Shown: positions 16,540-25,800 of the stretch, in pieces
Position numbering within the stretch: position 1 is the stretch's first letter
How the letters are laid out: every line of letters starts with the position of its first letter
Origin: Candidatus Peribacteria bacterium
GTDB lineage: Bacteria > Patescibacteriota > Gracilibacteria > Peribacterales > Peribacteraceae
Direction of reading: 5' to 3'
DNA: 64,000 nucleotides
Assembly (NCBI GenBank): GCA_023245865.1
Contig: JAHFJN010000001.1
Span: 124,001-188,000 of the forward strand
Program-made: the position numbers and the translations under genes
The notes under the pieces: model-generated
Seen by the model: the letters and a program-made list of their open reading frames with translations, nothing else
Databases searched by the model: none
What the model was told of the DNA's origin: nothing

Positions 16540-17049
16540 TCACGGTATCACCAGCTCTCCTTCTTTCATTAAATAGACCTCATGGTCGGAAGTTCTTTTT
16601 TCAACGTCAGTCGAGGTGTAGCGGATCTTGAGGGGAACGCCCGAGGGGTTATGGATGCGAACATTGATAAAGTCGCTCTGACTGTGAAACACAATCAGCC
16701 CTCCGGCGGGAATCTGCCATCGCCGAAAGCCGAGGCTCGGAGGTTCACTTGTTACCTGCGTGAGCGGTACCCCCCGTACTTCCCCCCGCTGCCACTCCTC
16801 AGGAAGACTCACGAAAATTGTTCTAGGTGCATCGTGACCAAGCTCAATCAGTCGGAGCATTTTGTTTTGAGTAACACGGAGGCGAATAGTGAGGGGTTGC
16901 GTGTGTTCCACAGCGATGTCCGCAATTTTCTCGGGTATGTGCGCAGTTTTTTGGGTCACGAGCACAATCAACCCCGTGAGGAGCATGAGTGTAAGCGCAA
17001 AACCTGCAATTCTTGGCAAGAGCCTGGTTATATGGACAAGAGGGGACAT
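16540..17049 (-). CDS. Membrane-anchored beta-rich hypothetical protein
   Basis: 169 residues. Residues about 14-33 form a membrane anchor (AGFALTLMLLTGLIVLV). The rest is predicted beta-rich and exported (TIRLRVTQNKMLRLIELGH, GGLIVFHSQSDFINVRIHNPSGVPLKIRY), reminiscent of a small beta-sandwich such as a cupredoxin-like fold, though no metal-binding His-Cys-Met set is seen. Cupredoxin identity is therefore not claimed. The gene starts only 19 bp from the divergent 17069 gene and ends a few bases from the reductase promoter. Confidence 0.7.
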   Translation of the reverse strand: MSPLVHITRLLPRIAGFALTLMLLTGLIVLVTQKTAHIPEKIADIAVEHTQPLTIRLRVTQNKMLRLIELGHDAPRTIFVSLPEEWQRGEVRGVPLTQVTSEPPSLGFRRWQIPAGGLIVFHSQSDFINVRIHNPSGVPLKIRYTSTDVEKRTSDHEVYLMKEGELVIP

Positions 17050-17068
17050 CCGCTGCTAGAATAGCACT
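17050..17068. promoter_or_regulatory. Back-to-back overlapping -10 elements between two divergent start codons
   Basis: The whole intergenic region is 19 bp. Plus-strand TAGAAT (17057-17062, preceded by TGC) lies 6 bases before ATG 17069. Minus-strand TATTCT (17058-17063) lies 8 bases before the ATG at 17049. The two hexamers overlap in five positions, so both mRNAs should be leaderless and the promoters mutually exclusive. Confidence 0.6.
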
Positions 17069-17431
17069 ATGGAGTTCGATCCCCACACTCTCCACCAGAT
17101 CATTCAGAGGATTTCGCAGCAAATGCGTTGTCCGCAGTGTGGTGAAAAGGTTCCGGTCGATTTCACTGCCATGCGCATGACCGGTGATGATTTTGTTTTG
17201 ATGCAGCTCAAGTGCCAGGTATGCGATGCATACATCGTGCTCCACGCTTCCCTGCAGGGAGTGAGGGGGGTCACATTGGAGCCGCAGGAGCGGGACAAAA
17301 TTTTGAATGCCTCCTCGTCGCTGTGTCTCAAGGAAGATGAAGTGGAGTTACTGCGCAAAGCACTCGAGAGTGCGAAGGGATCGTTTGAGCAGATGTTTGT
17401 GGAGAATAATAAGGAGCAGAAGAAGATCTGA
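17069..17431 (+). CDS. Small zinc-ribbon protein
   Basis: 120 residues. Two CxxC knuckles, MRCPQCGEKV at about 20-29 and LKCQVCDAY at about 48-56, form a treble-clef or ribbon that should bind one zinc. The C-terminal half is an acidic helix (LKEDEVELLRKALESAKGSFEQMF). The N-terminus is helical, with no signal peptide. The fold suggests a cytoplasmic nucleic-acid or protein adaptor; no family name can be given. The start is fixed by the -10 element six bases upstream. Confidence 0.8.
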   Translation: MEFDPHTLHQIIQRISQQMRCPQCGEKVPVDFTAMRMTGDDFVLMQLKCQVCDAYIVLHASLQGVRGVTLEPQERDKILNASSSLCLKEDEVELLRKALESAKGSFEQMFVENNKEQKKI

Positions 17432-17450
17432 TTCGATTCCCTTAACCCGA

Positions 17451-17617
17451 GCCTGTACTGAGCTTGACGAAGTACGCACTGGACGGCGCCCCTCCACAGA
17501 GTGTGTCATGGTGATCCCTTCGGCGTTGCTCAGGACAGGCTCCGTCGAAGGACGATCCATGGTGGCGGGCACCTCCGCGTCTTCCCTCTCCCTGAGTGAG
17601 AGGGTAGGGTGAGGGGT
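17451..17617. repeat. Composite cluster of dispersed palindromic repeats
   Basis: Within 170 bases: a CCTGTACTGAGCTTGACGAA unit at 17453-17472, a TGTCATGGTGATCCCTTCGG element with TTGCTCAGGACAGGCTCCGT after it (about 17505-17565), and a CCCTCTC / GAGAGGG hairpin (17584-17590 with 17598-17604) of the widespread CCCTCTCCCT-type family. No coding signal. Its end supplies the purine-rich sequence before the lipoprotein gene. Confidence 0.75.
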
Positions 17618-17827
17618 ATGAAAAGATGTTTCTTTGTCGCAGTACTTTTTTTCCTCGTTGGTTGTAAACCTGTTGCAGAAATCAAGGATCGTGGTGCAGA
17701 GGTAGTTCAGCCGGTGATCGATACGGCAAAAAGCATCCAGAAGCGTGCAGAAACGGTTAAAACAGGGATTCAGATGGTCAGGGATGGAGTGCATGCGATT
17801 GGGAGTGGCACCAAAGTGTCATGGTAA
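17618..17827 (+). CDS. Small predicted lipoprotein
   Basis: 69 residues from ATG 17618 (a GTG three codons upstream is also possible). MKRCFFVAVLFFLVGCKP is a lipoprotein signal: basic start, hydrophobic core, and lipobox LVGC with the modified cysteine at residue 15. The mature part is a single amphipathic helix-forming stretch. It resembles entericidin-like or other short envelope lipoproteins only in form. The palindromic repeat cluster ends directly before it, and GAGGGG lies too close to the ATG to be a normal ribosome-binding site. Confidence 0.65.
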   Translation: MKRCFFVAVLFFLVGCKPVAEIKDRGAEVVQPVIDTAKSIQKRAETVKTGIQMVRDGVHAIGSGTKVSW

Positions 17828-17837
17828 AACCTCCTCT

Positions 17838-17877
17838 CCTAAGTGTCATGGTGAGCGGAGACGAACCATGCTATAAT
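17838..17877 (+). promoter_or_regulatory. Promoter with extended -10 (TGC-TATAAT) overlapping a dispersed repeat
   Basis: TGTCATGGTGAGCGGAGACG, a member of the dispersed family (17844-17863), runs into TGC-TATAAT with the hexamer at 17872-17877. The region 17 bases upstream of the -10 lies inside the repeat and matches a -35 poorly. The 19 bases from -10 to ATG 17888 match those of the 10165 gene except at two positions. Confidence 0.65.
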
Positions 17878-17887
17878 GATATGATTT

Positions 17888-18232
17888 ATGTCAGATCAAA
17901 CACAAACCACCACCGTCCCTCCGAAGCTCCTTACAGGAGAGCAAGTTTATAATTTAATTATGCAAGCAATCGAACCGGAGCTGACGACAGATCAGCGCTC
18001 AGTCTTGGATGAAAAATACAAGGGAGAAACACCTGAGCAAGCAAAGGAACGAGTGGTGAGGTACAGGAAGGCATTTGAAATGTACGACATTGCCTATCAA
18101 AAATATATGGAAGAACTTGCAACTGCAGTGCGTGGGTATCAGACAGCTCTGCGACGCGACATAGAGCAAGGTGCAAAAGAAAAGGATTCCACAGGTCTGA
18201 CTTCGATCGAATCTGCACTATCTACCCTCTAG
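17888..18232 (+). CDS. Small helical protein with IEPELTT motif (small partner, locus B)
   Basis: 114 residues, homologous to the 10165 product: VYNLIMQAIEPELTT aligns with LYNAFMFEIEPELTT, and the C-terminus TSIESALSTL with STIEQSLANL. Glu/Lys/Tyr-rich, helical and without signal peptide. The following large gene begins 4 bases after its stop. As the large partners of loci A and B differ more than the small ones, the small protein may be the common adaptor of several larger proteins (inference). Confidence 0.8.
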   Translation: MSDQTQTTTVPPKLLTGEQVYNLIMQAIEPELTTDQRSVLDEKYKGETPEQAKERVVRYRKAFEMYDIAYQKYMEELATAVRGYQTALRRDIEQGAKEKDSTGLTSIESALSTL

Positions 18233-18236
18233 GTTT

Positions 18237-20045
18237 ATGAATATCTTTCTGCATCAACGCGCACAAAAATTTGCATGTACAGGTGAAGCGAGATTCCTCT
18301 ATGAGGAAGCCGCACCAGTACAGCCTGAAGTGGAGCAGGTGAAGAAGATGCAGGAAAACCTGACAGGATTACTTGAAAATATAGACACAGCGAATGCAGA
18401 TGCACTGCGGGGAATTCAGGATGCAAAAATAGCAGATGCAGAGGCTGATGTATCAAAAGTGCATGATCAAATTCTGAAAGCAGTCGCTAAAGCTGCCACT
18501 CTGGAAACAGAATATTTGCGGGGGCAGGGAATAACCCCGGAAGAAGCCCAGACAGAGGTCAAAGAAAAATTCGCTCTCAATAAATTTACCGTGACGTTTG
18601 ATGCAACAGGCAAGGCAAGTGTTGGTGAGGGCTCGGGACACACACCTCCTCTTGCTCCTGAAAAAACAAACGAACAGAAACTTCAAGATGCAACTAGAGA
18701 ATTGCCGGATGATCTAAAGAAATCTGTGACAGATGCGTACAATATTGCGAAACAAGATCCGACAGCTCTCAAAGCATTCATGGAAATTGTCGGCGATGTT
18801 CTTGATGAGTCAAAAGGGAAGGCATTGAGCGATGTCGTAAAGGTCCTTGCAAAACTGTCTTTTGAAGAGCAAATATTCATGTTCAAAAATGCCAGTAATG
18901 TACTCAACGATAAAAAGGTGATAGACACGTTTCCTGTCGCCATGAAGAGAGCGGGGCTTGCGATGAAAGCAATGAACGAAGATCAACTTCGGATGCTTGG
19001 AGCGCTCGGTGAAAAATTCGAACAGTCGGCCAAAGAACAAAAAGATGCGGATAAAAATATTTCAGAAGAGGACAAAAAAAAGATCGAGGAGGAAGCAAAT
19101 AAAGCATTGAAAGACGTTGACCTCTCCAAGATCAGCGATGTCGAAAAGCAAATCCAAACAGGGCTGGTGATGATGCAGCACGGTGTGAACGTAGTGGAGG
19201 AAGGTGGAAAGCTTGTGGCCAAAGCTCCGAACACAAATTTTGATCAATTTATCAACAGATTCATGGGCCTGCTGATATGGGCCTCGGGTCTCTATGAAAA
19301 GATCAAGGGTGGCGTACAGAAGGCGACGGAGAAGAATAATACAAAGCCTAAAACGATAGAAGAAAGGGTCGCTCAATTAAATGCAAATCAAAAGAAGACT
19401 TCCTTTACGTTCGAGCTTCAGCAGAGAGAAGAAGACAAAAAACAAGTCAAGGATTTGAAGATAGGATCGAAAGATGGCGGTGTGTTCAGTGACGAAGTGG
19501 TGGCGGAGTTTGCCGCACTGGGGTCTGAAGTGACCGCTGACGGTAAGGCCGTGCTCTTTAAAAATATTGATGACGCGGCATTGGCAAAAATTGAAGAAAT
19601 GATCGCAAAGGCCAATGGTCCCTCGGAAGACGAGAAGAAGGAGCAGGAGAAAATCGCTTCCATTCCGAAGGATGGGAAATGGCACACGAAGGATGAAGTG
19701 AAAAATGGTGCGGACGGTTGGGTGTATAAGATTGCATCTGATGGTCGAGCGTATGCAAACAAGGGGAATCAAGTTGGAGTGTTCTCAAAAGACAAATGGG
19801 TGGACGTTGCGGAGGATGCACACATCACTGATGGGGGTGAAGCGGCAAAATACAGGCAAACGTTCATGAAAGGAGGGGATGCAGCCTGGGCTACCATTGA
19901 TGCAGGCAAGCCGAATTGGCAATACAGTATTAATATTAAGACAGGTACGTTGTATACAAAAAAAGGCGATGAGTATCAGCAATATGAGTATGCACTGAAT
20001 AAGTGGACTGTGACGCCAAAATATGAACCTGGCCCGAAGGCATAA
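18237..20045 (+). CDS. Large hypothetical protein (large partner, locus B)
   Basis: 602 residues following the small gene by 4 bases. The N-terminus (MNIFLHQRAQKFACTGEARFLYEE) is followed by a long Lys/Glu/Ala-rich helical region to about residue 480 containing coiled coils (KEQKDADKNISEEDKKKIEEEANKAL cut here into its charged core). A Trp/Tyr/Lys-rich beta region fills about 480-600, with three similar strands of the type DGKWHTKDE, DKWVDVAED and NKWTVTPKY, perhaps a small propeller or repeat sheet. A weak hydrophobic segment occurs near residue 345 (FMGLLIWASGLY). No family recognised and no catalytic motif seen. Confidence 0.75.
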   Translation: MNIFLHQRAQKFACTGEARFLYEEAAPVQPEVEQVKKMQENLTGLLENIDTANADALRGIQDAKIADAEADVSKVHDQILKAVAKAATLETEYLRGQGITPEEAQTEVKEKFALNKFTVTFDATGKASVGEGSGHTPPLAPEKTNEQKLQDATRELPDDLKKSVTDAYNIAKQDPTALKAFMEIVGDVLDESKGKALSDVVKVLAKLSFEEQIFMFKNASNVLNDKKVIDTFPVAMKRAGLAMKAMNEDQLRMLGALGEKFEQSAKEQKDADKNISEEDKKKIEEEANKALKDVDLSKISDVEKQIQTGLVMMQHGVNVVEEGGKLVAKAPNTNFDQFINRFMGLLIWASGLYEKIKGGVQKATEKNNTKPKTIEERVAQLNANQKKTSFTFELQQREEDKKQVKDLKIGSKDGGVFSDEVVAEFAALGSEVTADGKAVLFKNIDDAALAKIEEMIAKANGPSEDEKKEQEKIASIPKDGKWHTKDEVKNGADGWVYKIASDGRAYANKGNQVGVFSKDKWVDVAEDAHITDGGEAAKYRQTFMKGGDAAWATIDAGKPNWQYSINIKTGTLYTKKGDEYQQYEYALNKWTVTPKYEPGPKA

Positions 20046-20066
20046 AGTGAGCAAAATTTCCTACGA

Positions 20067-20095
20067 TTGCATTTTATCTCTGAATCTGCTACAAT
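20067..20095 (+). promoter_or_regulatory. Promoter TTGCAT-17-TACAAT before the 20129 gene
   Basis: -35 TTGCAT at 20067-20072, 17-bp spacer, -10 TACAAT at 20090-20095. The predicted leader is about 27 bases, longer than for loci A and B. Confidence 0.6.
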
Positions 20096-20128
20096 AGCAA
20101 AGAAACACACATTCACTCCATTACCCTC

Positions 20129-20425
20129 ATGACCTCTCAGCAATTCATTGATGCAGTGCAAGGCATGAGCGGGCTCGAAGAGCTCGTAAGCGAGCACTTA
20201 GTAGCGCTCGCCGATAAACTAACGGATGACGAGCGTATTGCTGCGATCACGAAACTGACGGATGCGAATGCTGTAATCGAATCGGCTATCGCTGATCAGA
20301 TTAAATTATATAAGGACGGTGAGCAGCACATTCAACATGAAATGCAGGCAATTGCGAAAGTGGAGGAACAAGGCGAGCGCGTGGAGGAGGAGGCAAATGC
20401 CGCATCCCTTCTAACCACTCTGTAA
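20129..20425 (+). CDS. Small acidic helical protein (small partner, locus C)
   Basis: 98 residues, acidic and helical throughout, with the same position and size as the small genes of loci A and B and a similar terminal hydrophobic pattern (ANAASLLTTL versus TSIESALSTL). It lacks the IEPELTT motif, so homology is plausible rather than shown. The large gene starts 29 bases downstream. No known domain. Confidence 0.7.
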   Translation: MTSQQFIDAVQGMSGLEELVSEHLVALADKLTDDERIAAITKLTDANAVIESAIADQIKLYKDGEQHIQHEMQAIAKVEEQGERVEEEANAASLLTTL

Positions 20426-20454
20426 TTCTTTTCATATTTCTTTCCTTCGGTCCT

Positions 20455-22530
20455 ATGGAACACAGACTCATTCACAAGCACGGCGAAGTTGCGCAGAATT
20501 GTCCTCCGCTGCAGCCGGAAGGATCCAAGGATCGTACATATGCGAAAGATCAACGACTGACGCACTACGCGAAAGTATCGAAGGAGAACTTCATCGAGCG
20601 TGTAAGCAAGCTGGAACAGAAGCTAAAAGAAATGGATGAAAAGGCCAAGAAGGAAAAGAAGGATGGGGTATCGCAAGATGCAAAAGACTATGCACAGCGC
20701 ATGAAAACTTATGCGGAAGGGGATTTTAAGAATTGGATCGAGAAATATGAACGCCTCGAACTTAATAGTGCAGACCAATTGGAAAAAGGCCTCGCAATGG
20801 CCGAGCAGATTGCAACGGAGCTCGAGGGTCGGGTGTATGTTGAAGAGAATCGAGGAAAAATGTCAGATTTACCCGATGGCCAGTTACTGCGTGAGCGTTA
20901 CATCAAGGACTCAGGCGATACTCTTCTGAAGAATGGGTATGCTGAAGTCGGGTTCGTGGGCGGAAAATATTTTATTGAGGTCCCGAGGGATTGGATGCTT
21001 TCCAGCCAGAGCCTTCTGAACATCAGCACAGATCCCAACAAAGTTGAATACAAGCAGGACATCTCCGGTGGTCGCAAGCGCATTTTCTTTGCAGGTGGAG
21101 CAGGCACCAAATTTGAAGTGACGAAGACGAATGGTGATGTACTAAAAACCAGTATCGTCGAAGGATCTGACAAAAAACTTCGTCTTGATCTGAGTGAATT
21201 CGGCAAAAAGACTGCAATCGAGAAATTCGAAGAGCCTCTGCGCATTAAGAAGGAAAAAGGTCTCAAGACAGCCCCTCAAATGAGTCCGGAGAAGGCACAG
21301 AACGTTGTAGATTTTATTGAGGAACAGATTCGTGTCGTCAATGAGGACAAATCTCTTTCCCCTGAACAAAAGAGTAACCGGCTGAAGGATCTGCAGAGTC
21401 AATTGGATACATATAAAGAGGAAGTAGATCAGAAGCGCCTGCAAACGGTCGTGAGAGCTCTACGGGAAGGGAGAGAAGAGGATGCAAAGTCTCTGATTAA
21501 GCAGATCGAGGATTCATTTAAAGGGATCTATGGTAAATTCATCATGCCGTTTGAAGTGTTTAAGGAAGTGAATAAGCAACAGCTTGAGCGAACCGATCAG
21601 CCGTATATTTTTAGGGTTAACTCATCGGGTACCAATGAAAATCCCATACTCAAGCTTCGTTATGAAAAGAATTCTGATTTCACGGAGAAACAAGAGAAGG
21701 TGACTGCAGAAAAAAACAGCAAGCTCGCAGTAACTAAACTGCTCGATGCATTCGAAATCCAACCGGAGTCTGTGACAAGGCAAAGTGTCGGAAACATAGC
21801 AAAAAACATGATTAACCTTTTGAAGCAGCCGAGTGCTGGTAAGAACTACGGACTGTACTTGGATCCGCAAGGCAACCTTATGGAATGGGATACAACGCTA
21901 ATCGGTACGAATGAAGCTGTGTACACCGGCTTCGAAAAGGCGATTCTTGAAGATCCCGTGAAGGTGTTGAGAAACTTGAGTGGATACAAGGTGGATACTC
22001 TCGAGGATGAAAAGACAAAGGGAGCCATGAATCGAACAAAGGATGCACGCAGTGCATTCGAAAATGAGCGCGACCGTTTGCCGGATGAAATCGAAAAGGC
22101 GCTCACGCAAATCAAGTCAAAAATGGACAGCATCAGGACAAAAATGCAAGGAGGCGCATACAAGACAGCGGAAGAGATCAAAAATGAACAGGCGAAGAAT
22201 CAGGCTCCCATGGAGGAAGCTCGCTCAAGCAAAAATACTATGAAGGCAAAGCCGAAACAGCAGCCAGAGAGGATGACTCCTCCGGAAAATGTTGAGAGAG
22301 ATCTTGCAGAGGTGAACCAGCTGCTCCAACTTGAGGTGAAGGGAATTCGCAGCGGAATTGTCCGAGTGAAGTCTGCTCTTGGAAACTTGGATACGCCGAT
22401 CAAGAGTTTGGACGGTACAAAGCAGTATATTTTCTCCTATGATGAGAAAACGAGGAAAGTGAGTGTGAAGACCCTCATCATAGGCCCCTCGGCTGGGAAC
22501 GGAATTGTTGGGAATCGCAACGTCGCGTAA
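20455..22530 (+). CDS. Large hypothetical protein (large partner, locus C)
   Basis: 691 residues. The first 120 residues are charged helix; 150-260 look beta-rich with Gly turns (GYAEVGFVGGKYFIEVPRDWML, GGRKRIFFAGGAGTKFEVT); 290-360 is a coiled coil; a mixed domain follows to about 560; a Lys/Gln/Pro-rich linker at 590-630; and a final beta domain ending with VKTLIIGPSAG, like the end of the 10491 product. No transmembrane helix or signal peptide. The shared C-terminal signature suggests that loci A and C are paralogous. Function unknown. Confidence 0.75.
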   Translation: MEHRLIHKHGEVAQNCPPLQPEGSKDRTYAKDQRLTHYAKVSKENFIERVSKLEQKLKEMDEKAKKEKKDGVSQDAKDYAQRMKTYAEGDFKNWIEKYERLELNSADQLEKGLAMAEQIATELEGRVYVEENRGKMSDLPDGQLLRERYIKDSGDTLLKNGYAEVGFVGGKYFIEVPRDWMLSSQSLLNISTDPNKVEYKQDISGGRKRIFFAGGAGTKFEVTKTNGDVLKTSIVEGSDKKLRLDLSEFGKKTAIEKFEEPLRIKKEKGLKTAPQMSPEKAQNVVDFIEEQIRVVNEDKSLSPEQKSNRLKDLQSQLDTYKEEVDQKRLQTVVRALREGREEDAKSLIKQIEDSFKGIYGKFIMPFEVFKEVNKQQLERTDQPYIFRVNSSGTNENPILKLRYEKNSDFTEKQEKVTAEKNSKLAVTKLLDAFEIQPESVTRQSVGNIAKNMINLLKQPSAGKNYGLYLDPQGNLMEWDTTLIGTNEAVYTGFEKAILEDPVKVLRNLSGYKVDTLEDEKTKGAMNRTKDARSAFENERDRLPDEIEKALTQIKSKMDSIRTKMQGGAYKTAEEIKNEQAKNQAPMEEARSSKNTMKAKPKQQPERMTPPENVERDLAEVNQLLQLEVKGIRSGIVRVKSALGNLDTPIKSLDGTKQYIFSYDEKTRKVSVKTLIIGPSAGNGIVGNRNVA

Positions 22531-22549
22531 TCACAGAAGTGTCGTGGAT

Positions 22550-22604
22550 TCGTGTCCTTCGACTGTGCTGAGGATGACACGGCTAACCATGACACTTTTC
22601 ATAT
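22550..22604. repeat. Dispersed repeat copies downstream of locus C
   Basis: GTCCTTCGACTGTGCTGAGG followed by ATGACAC, then a second ATGACAC. The 288-base gap to rpoC contains these, a promoter, a nested palindromic copy and a heptad cluster. Confidence 0.75.
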
Positions 22605-22618
22605 GCCAAATAATTCCC

Positions 22619-22646
22619 TTGCATCGATCTCTGATTTCCCTATAAT
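22619..22646 (+). promoter_or_regulatory. Promoter TTGCAT-16-TATAAT for the rpoC operon
   Basis: -35 TTGCAT (22619-22624), 16-bp spacer, consensus -10 TATAAT (22641-22646). Predicted leader about 165 bases, containing the hairpin ATCGTT / AACGAT near 22673-22690. It is the best promoter upstream of rpoC-rpsL-rpsG-fusA. Confidence 0.65.
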
Positions 22647-22726
22647 GCTTCCACATTTCCGGTGTTTCCCGATCGTTTCAGACGAACGATGACTGGGGGC
22701 AGCGGAGTTTCGTGTGTTTACTTCTG

Positions 22727-22767
22727 CCTCGATACATCCGCCTTAGGCGGACACTCGGCATGACACA
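22727..22767. repeat. Dispersed repeat with nested TCCGCC-TTA-GGCGGA palindrome
   Basis: Arms CCTCGATACA and CACTCGGCATGACAC enclose the palindrome TCCGCCTTAGGCGGA. The position matches the loop in which the copies at 1558 and 35967 carry a different palindrome. Confidence 0.7.
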
Positions 22768-22782
22768 TGAGTACGTTCAGTC

Positions 22783-22817
22783 ATTCTCCAATTTCAATTC
22801 TCCATTCTCCATTCTTC
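22783..22817 (+). repeat. Heptad cluster immediately before rpoC
   Basis: Five units in unbroken 7-bp register: attctcc, aatttca, attctcc twice, attcttc. It ends one base before the rpoC ATG, so it occupies the ribosome-binding region; no Shine-Dalgarno is present. Confidence 0.85.
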
Positions 22818-22818
22818 T

Positions 22819-25800
22819 ATGCTTCCCTCCACCGCTACCTCCGCAACAGACAGCTTCGATGCCATTGCCGTCAGTGTTGCCAGCCCCGATGACATTCTCG
22901 GTTGGTCGCGCGGCGAAGTGACCAAGGCTGAGACGGTGAACTACCGCACGCAGCGCGCGGAGCCGGACGGACTTTTCTGTGAGCGCATATTCGGACCCAC
23001 GAAAAATTTCCAATGCTTCTGCGGCAAGTACAAGGGCATCCGCTATAAAGGAGTGATCTGTGAGAAGTGCGGAGTCGAAGTGACGCGATCGATCGTGCGA
23101 CGCGAGCGAATGGGTCACATCAACTTGGCTGTTCCGATCGCCCATATTTGGTTTTTGCGTAGTAGCCCCTCACGCATCGGATTACTTCTGGATCTGCCGA
23201 TCAAAACGCTCGAACAGATCGTGTACTTCGCGGCGTACATCGTAGTCTCCGTGAATGAGGAGGTGAAAACGGAAGCGGAAAAAGAGCTGAATTCCAGCAT
23301 GGAAACGAGGAAGAAGCAGGTGAGTCGCGAGTACGAGGATGCCAAGAAACAACTCGCAGAGAGTAAGGCAACGACTGCGCAGATGGACGCCCTTAATAAA
23401 GAGGCGGCTGACAGACTTGAGTCCCTCAAGCAAAATCACCGCGAAGCCCTTGAGGACCTCAAAAATCTGCATGCAGGCAGTGTGCTCTCCGAATTGAAAT
23501 TTCGTGAAATGAACATGAAGTTCGGGCACGTGTTTCGCGCCGGTACCGGAGCGGAGTCGCTGCGCGAAGTGATTACGAACATCGAACTGCCGGCTCTTGC
23601 GACCGGACTCCAAGCGGAGCGTGAAAAGAGCAGCGGACAGAAACTTAAAAAAGTGATGAAGCGGATGAAGTTCGTGAACTCCATCATTCAAGCGGGCATG
23701 AGTCCGGAGTGGATGATCCCGACGAGGCTGCCGGTGCTCCCGCCGGATCTGCGCCCGATGGTGCAGCTCGATGGAGGACGCTTCGCGGCGTCGGACCTCA
23801 ATGATTTATACCGACGCGTGATCAACCGGAACTCGCGTCTGAAAAAACTGATGAGCATTGGGGCTCCTGAAGTGATTTGTCGCAATGAAAAACGCATGCT
23901 CCAAGAAGCGGTCGATACGCTCCTCAATAACTCCGCACGCGGGGGAAAGACGCTCTTTACCGCGGGAGATCGCAGAAAGCTGCGTAGCTTGAGTGACATG
24001 CTTAAAGGAAAGCAAGGAAGATTTCGCCAGAACCTTCTCGGCAAGCGCGTCGACTATTCCGGACGTTCTGTGATCGTTGCAGGACCTCATTTGAAATTGA
24101 ATCAATGCGGACTTCCGAAGGAAATGGCGATGAAACTCTTTAAGCCGTTCGTGATCGGCACGATCATTCGCCGCGAACTCGCGCACAACGTGAAGGCCGC
24201 GGAGCGATTGATTCAGGATGGCGGCAAAGAGGTGTGGGATATTCTCGAGGAGGTGATCAAGGACAAACACGTGCTCCTCAACCGTGCGCCGACGCTGCAC
24301 CGTCTGGGAATACAGGCATTCAAGCCGACGCTCATCGAAGGACTTGCGATTCAACTCCATCCGCTCGCTTGTACCGCGTTCAACGCAGACTTCGACGGTG
24401 ACCAAATGGCCGTGCACGTTCCGCTCTCCGAAAAAGCGCAGGAGGAAGCGCGTACGCTCATGTCTTCGTCACGAAACGTCCTAAAGCCCTCCGCTGGAGA
24501 ACCAATCATCAACCCGGTGCAGGACATGGTGCTGGGCTGTTACTTTCTCACACAGGTGCACGATGGGAAGAAGGGAGAGGGGATGATTTTCAGCAATCCT
24601 GATGAAGCGTTCCTTGCCTACGACCACCGCATCGTCGATCTGCAGGCGAAGGTCAAGGTTCGCGTCGCGCCCGGCGAAATCATCGACACATCCATCGGCC
24701 GTCTCAAGTTTGAAGAAATCATGCCGAAGGGTCTCCCGCACATCACGACCCCGATGACCAAGAAGGTCTTAAGTAACTTGATCGCAAAAACTTTGGAACT
24801 CACGAACGAAGAGGAAACGACGCAGTTCGCCGACCGTATCAAGGACGTTGGGTTCAAGTATGCGACGCTTTCGGGCGTTTCGATTGCATCTTCCGACATT
24901 CTGGTACCCAAGGAATGGCAGACGCTCGTTGACGCTGCGAACGAGAAGATCCGCCAGATGAACAATTACTTCTGGAAAGGATTTATCACCGCGGACGAGC
25001 GTTACAATCACTCGATCCGTATTTGGAGCGATACCAAGAACCAGGTCAGTAACGCGATGGTTCGCGATTTCTTGCTCCAGCCCGAGAACGACATCACCTA
25101 CGTGATCGATTCCGGCGCGCGCGGAAACTGGGGACAAGTCACGCAGCTCGGAGGCATGAAAGGACTCGTCGCCAATCCTTCGGGTCGTACGATCGAACTG
25201 CCGATTCAGAGCAACCTCAAGCAAGGATTCTCTGTGCTCGAGTACTTCATCGCGACGCACGGAGGACGCAAAGGAAAGTCGGACACCGCTCTCAAAACTG
25301 CGGAAGCCGGCTACCTCACACGCCGCCTCGTCGATGCGGTGCAGGATATTATCATTCGTGTGGAAGACTGCGGATCGATGAGCAGTCACAGGATCACGCA
25401 CGAAGATTCGGAGCGTATCGGCGAGAAGTTTGAGAGTCGCATCTTCGGTCGCACCCTTGCGGTCGATGTGAAAGCGGATGGCAAGACGCTCGCCAAACGG
25501 AATTCCGAAATCGATGCGGATCTCATTGATCTGCTTCATGCGCACAAGGTGCTTGCCGTGGATGTCCGGTCGGTCATGACATGTAAAACGAAGCAGGGGA
25601 TCTGTGTGAAATGCTATGGCAGAGATCTCGGCAACAACAAGACGGTGAAGATCGGCACGCCGGTCGGCATCATCGCCGCGCAGAGTATCGGTGAACCGGG
25701 AACGCAGCTGACCATGCGTACCTTCCACATGGGAGGTGTCGCGGAAGGCGCCGACATCACCCAAGGACTGACCCGGGTTGAAGAACTCTTCGAGGCCAGA

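Noticed and set aside
16540-17049. Cupredoxin assignment
   Set aside because: Beta-rich and exported, but no set of copper ligands is visible.
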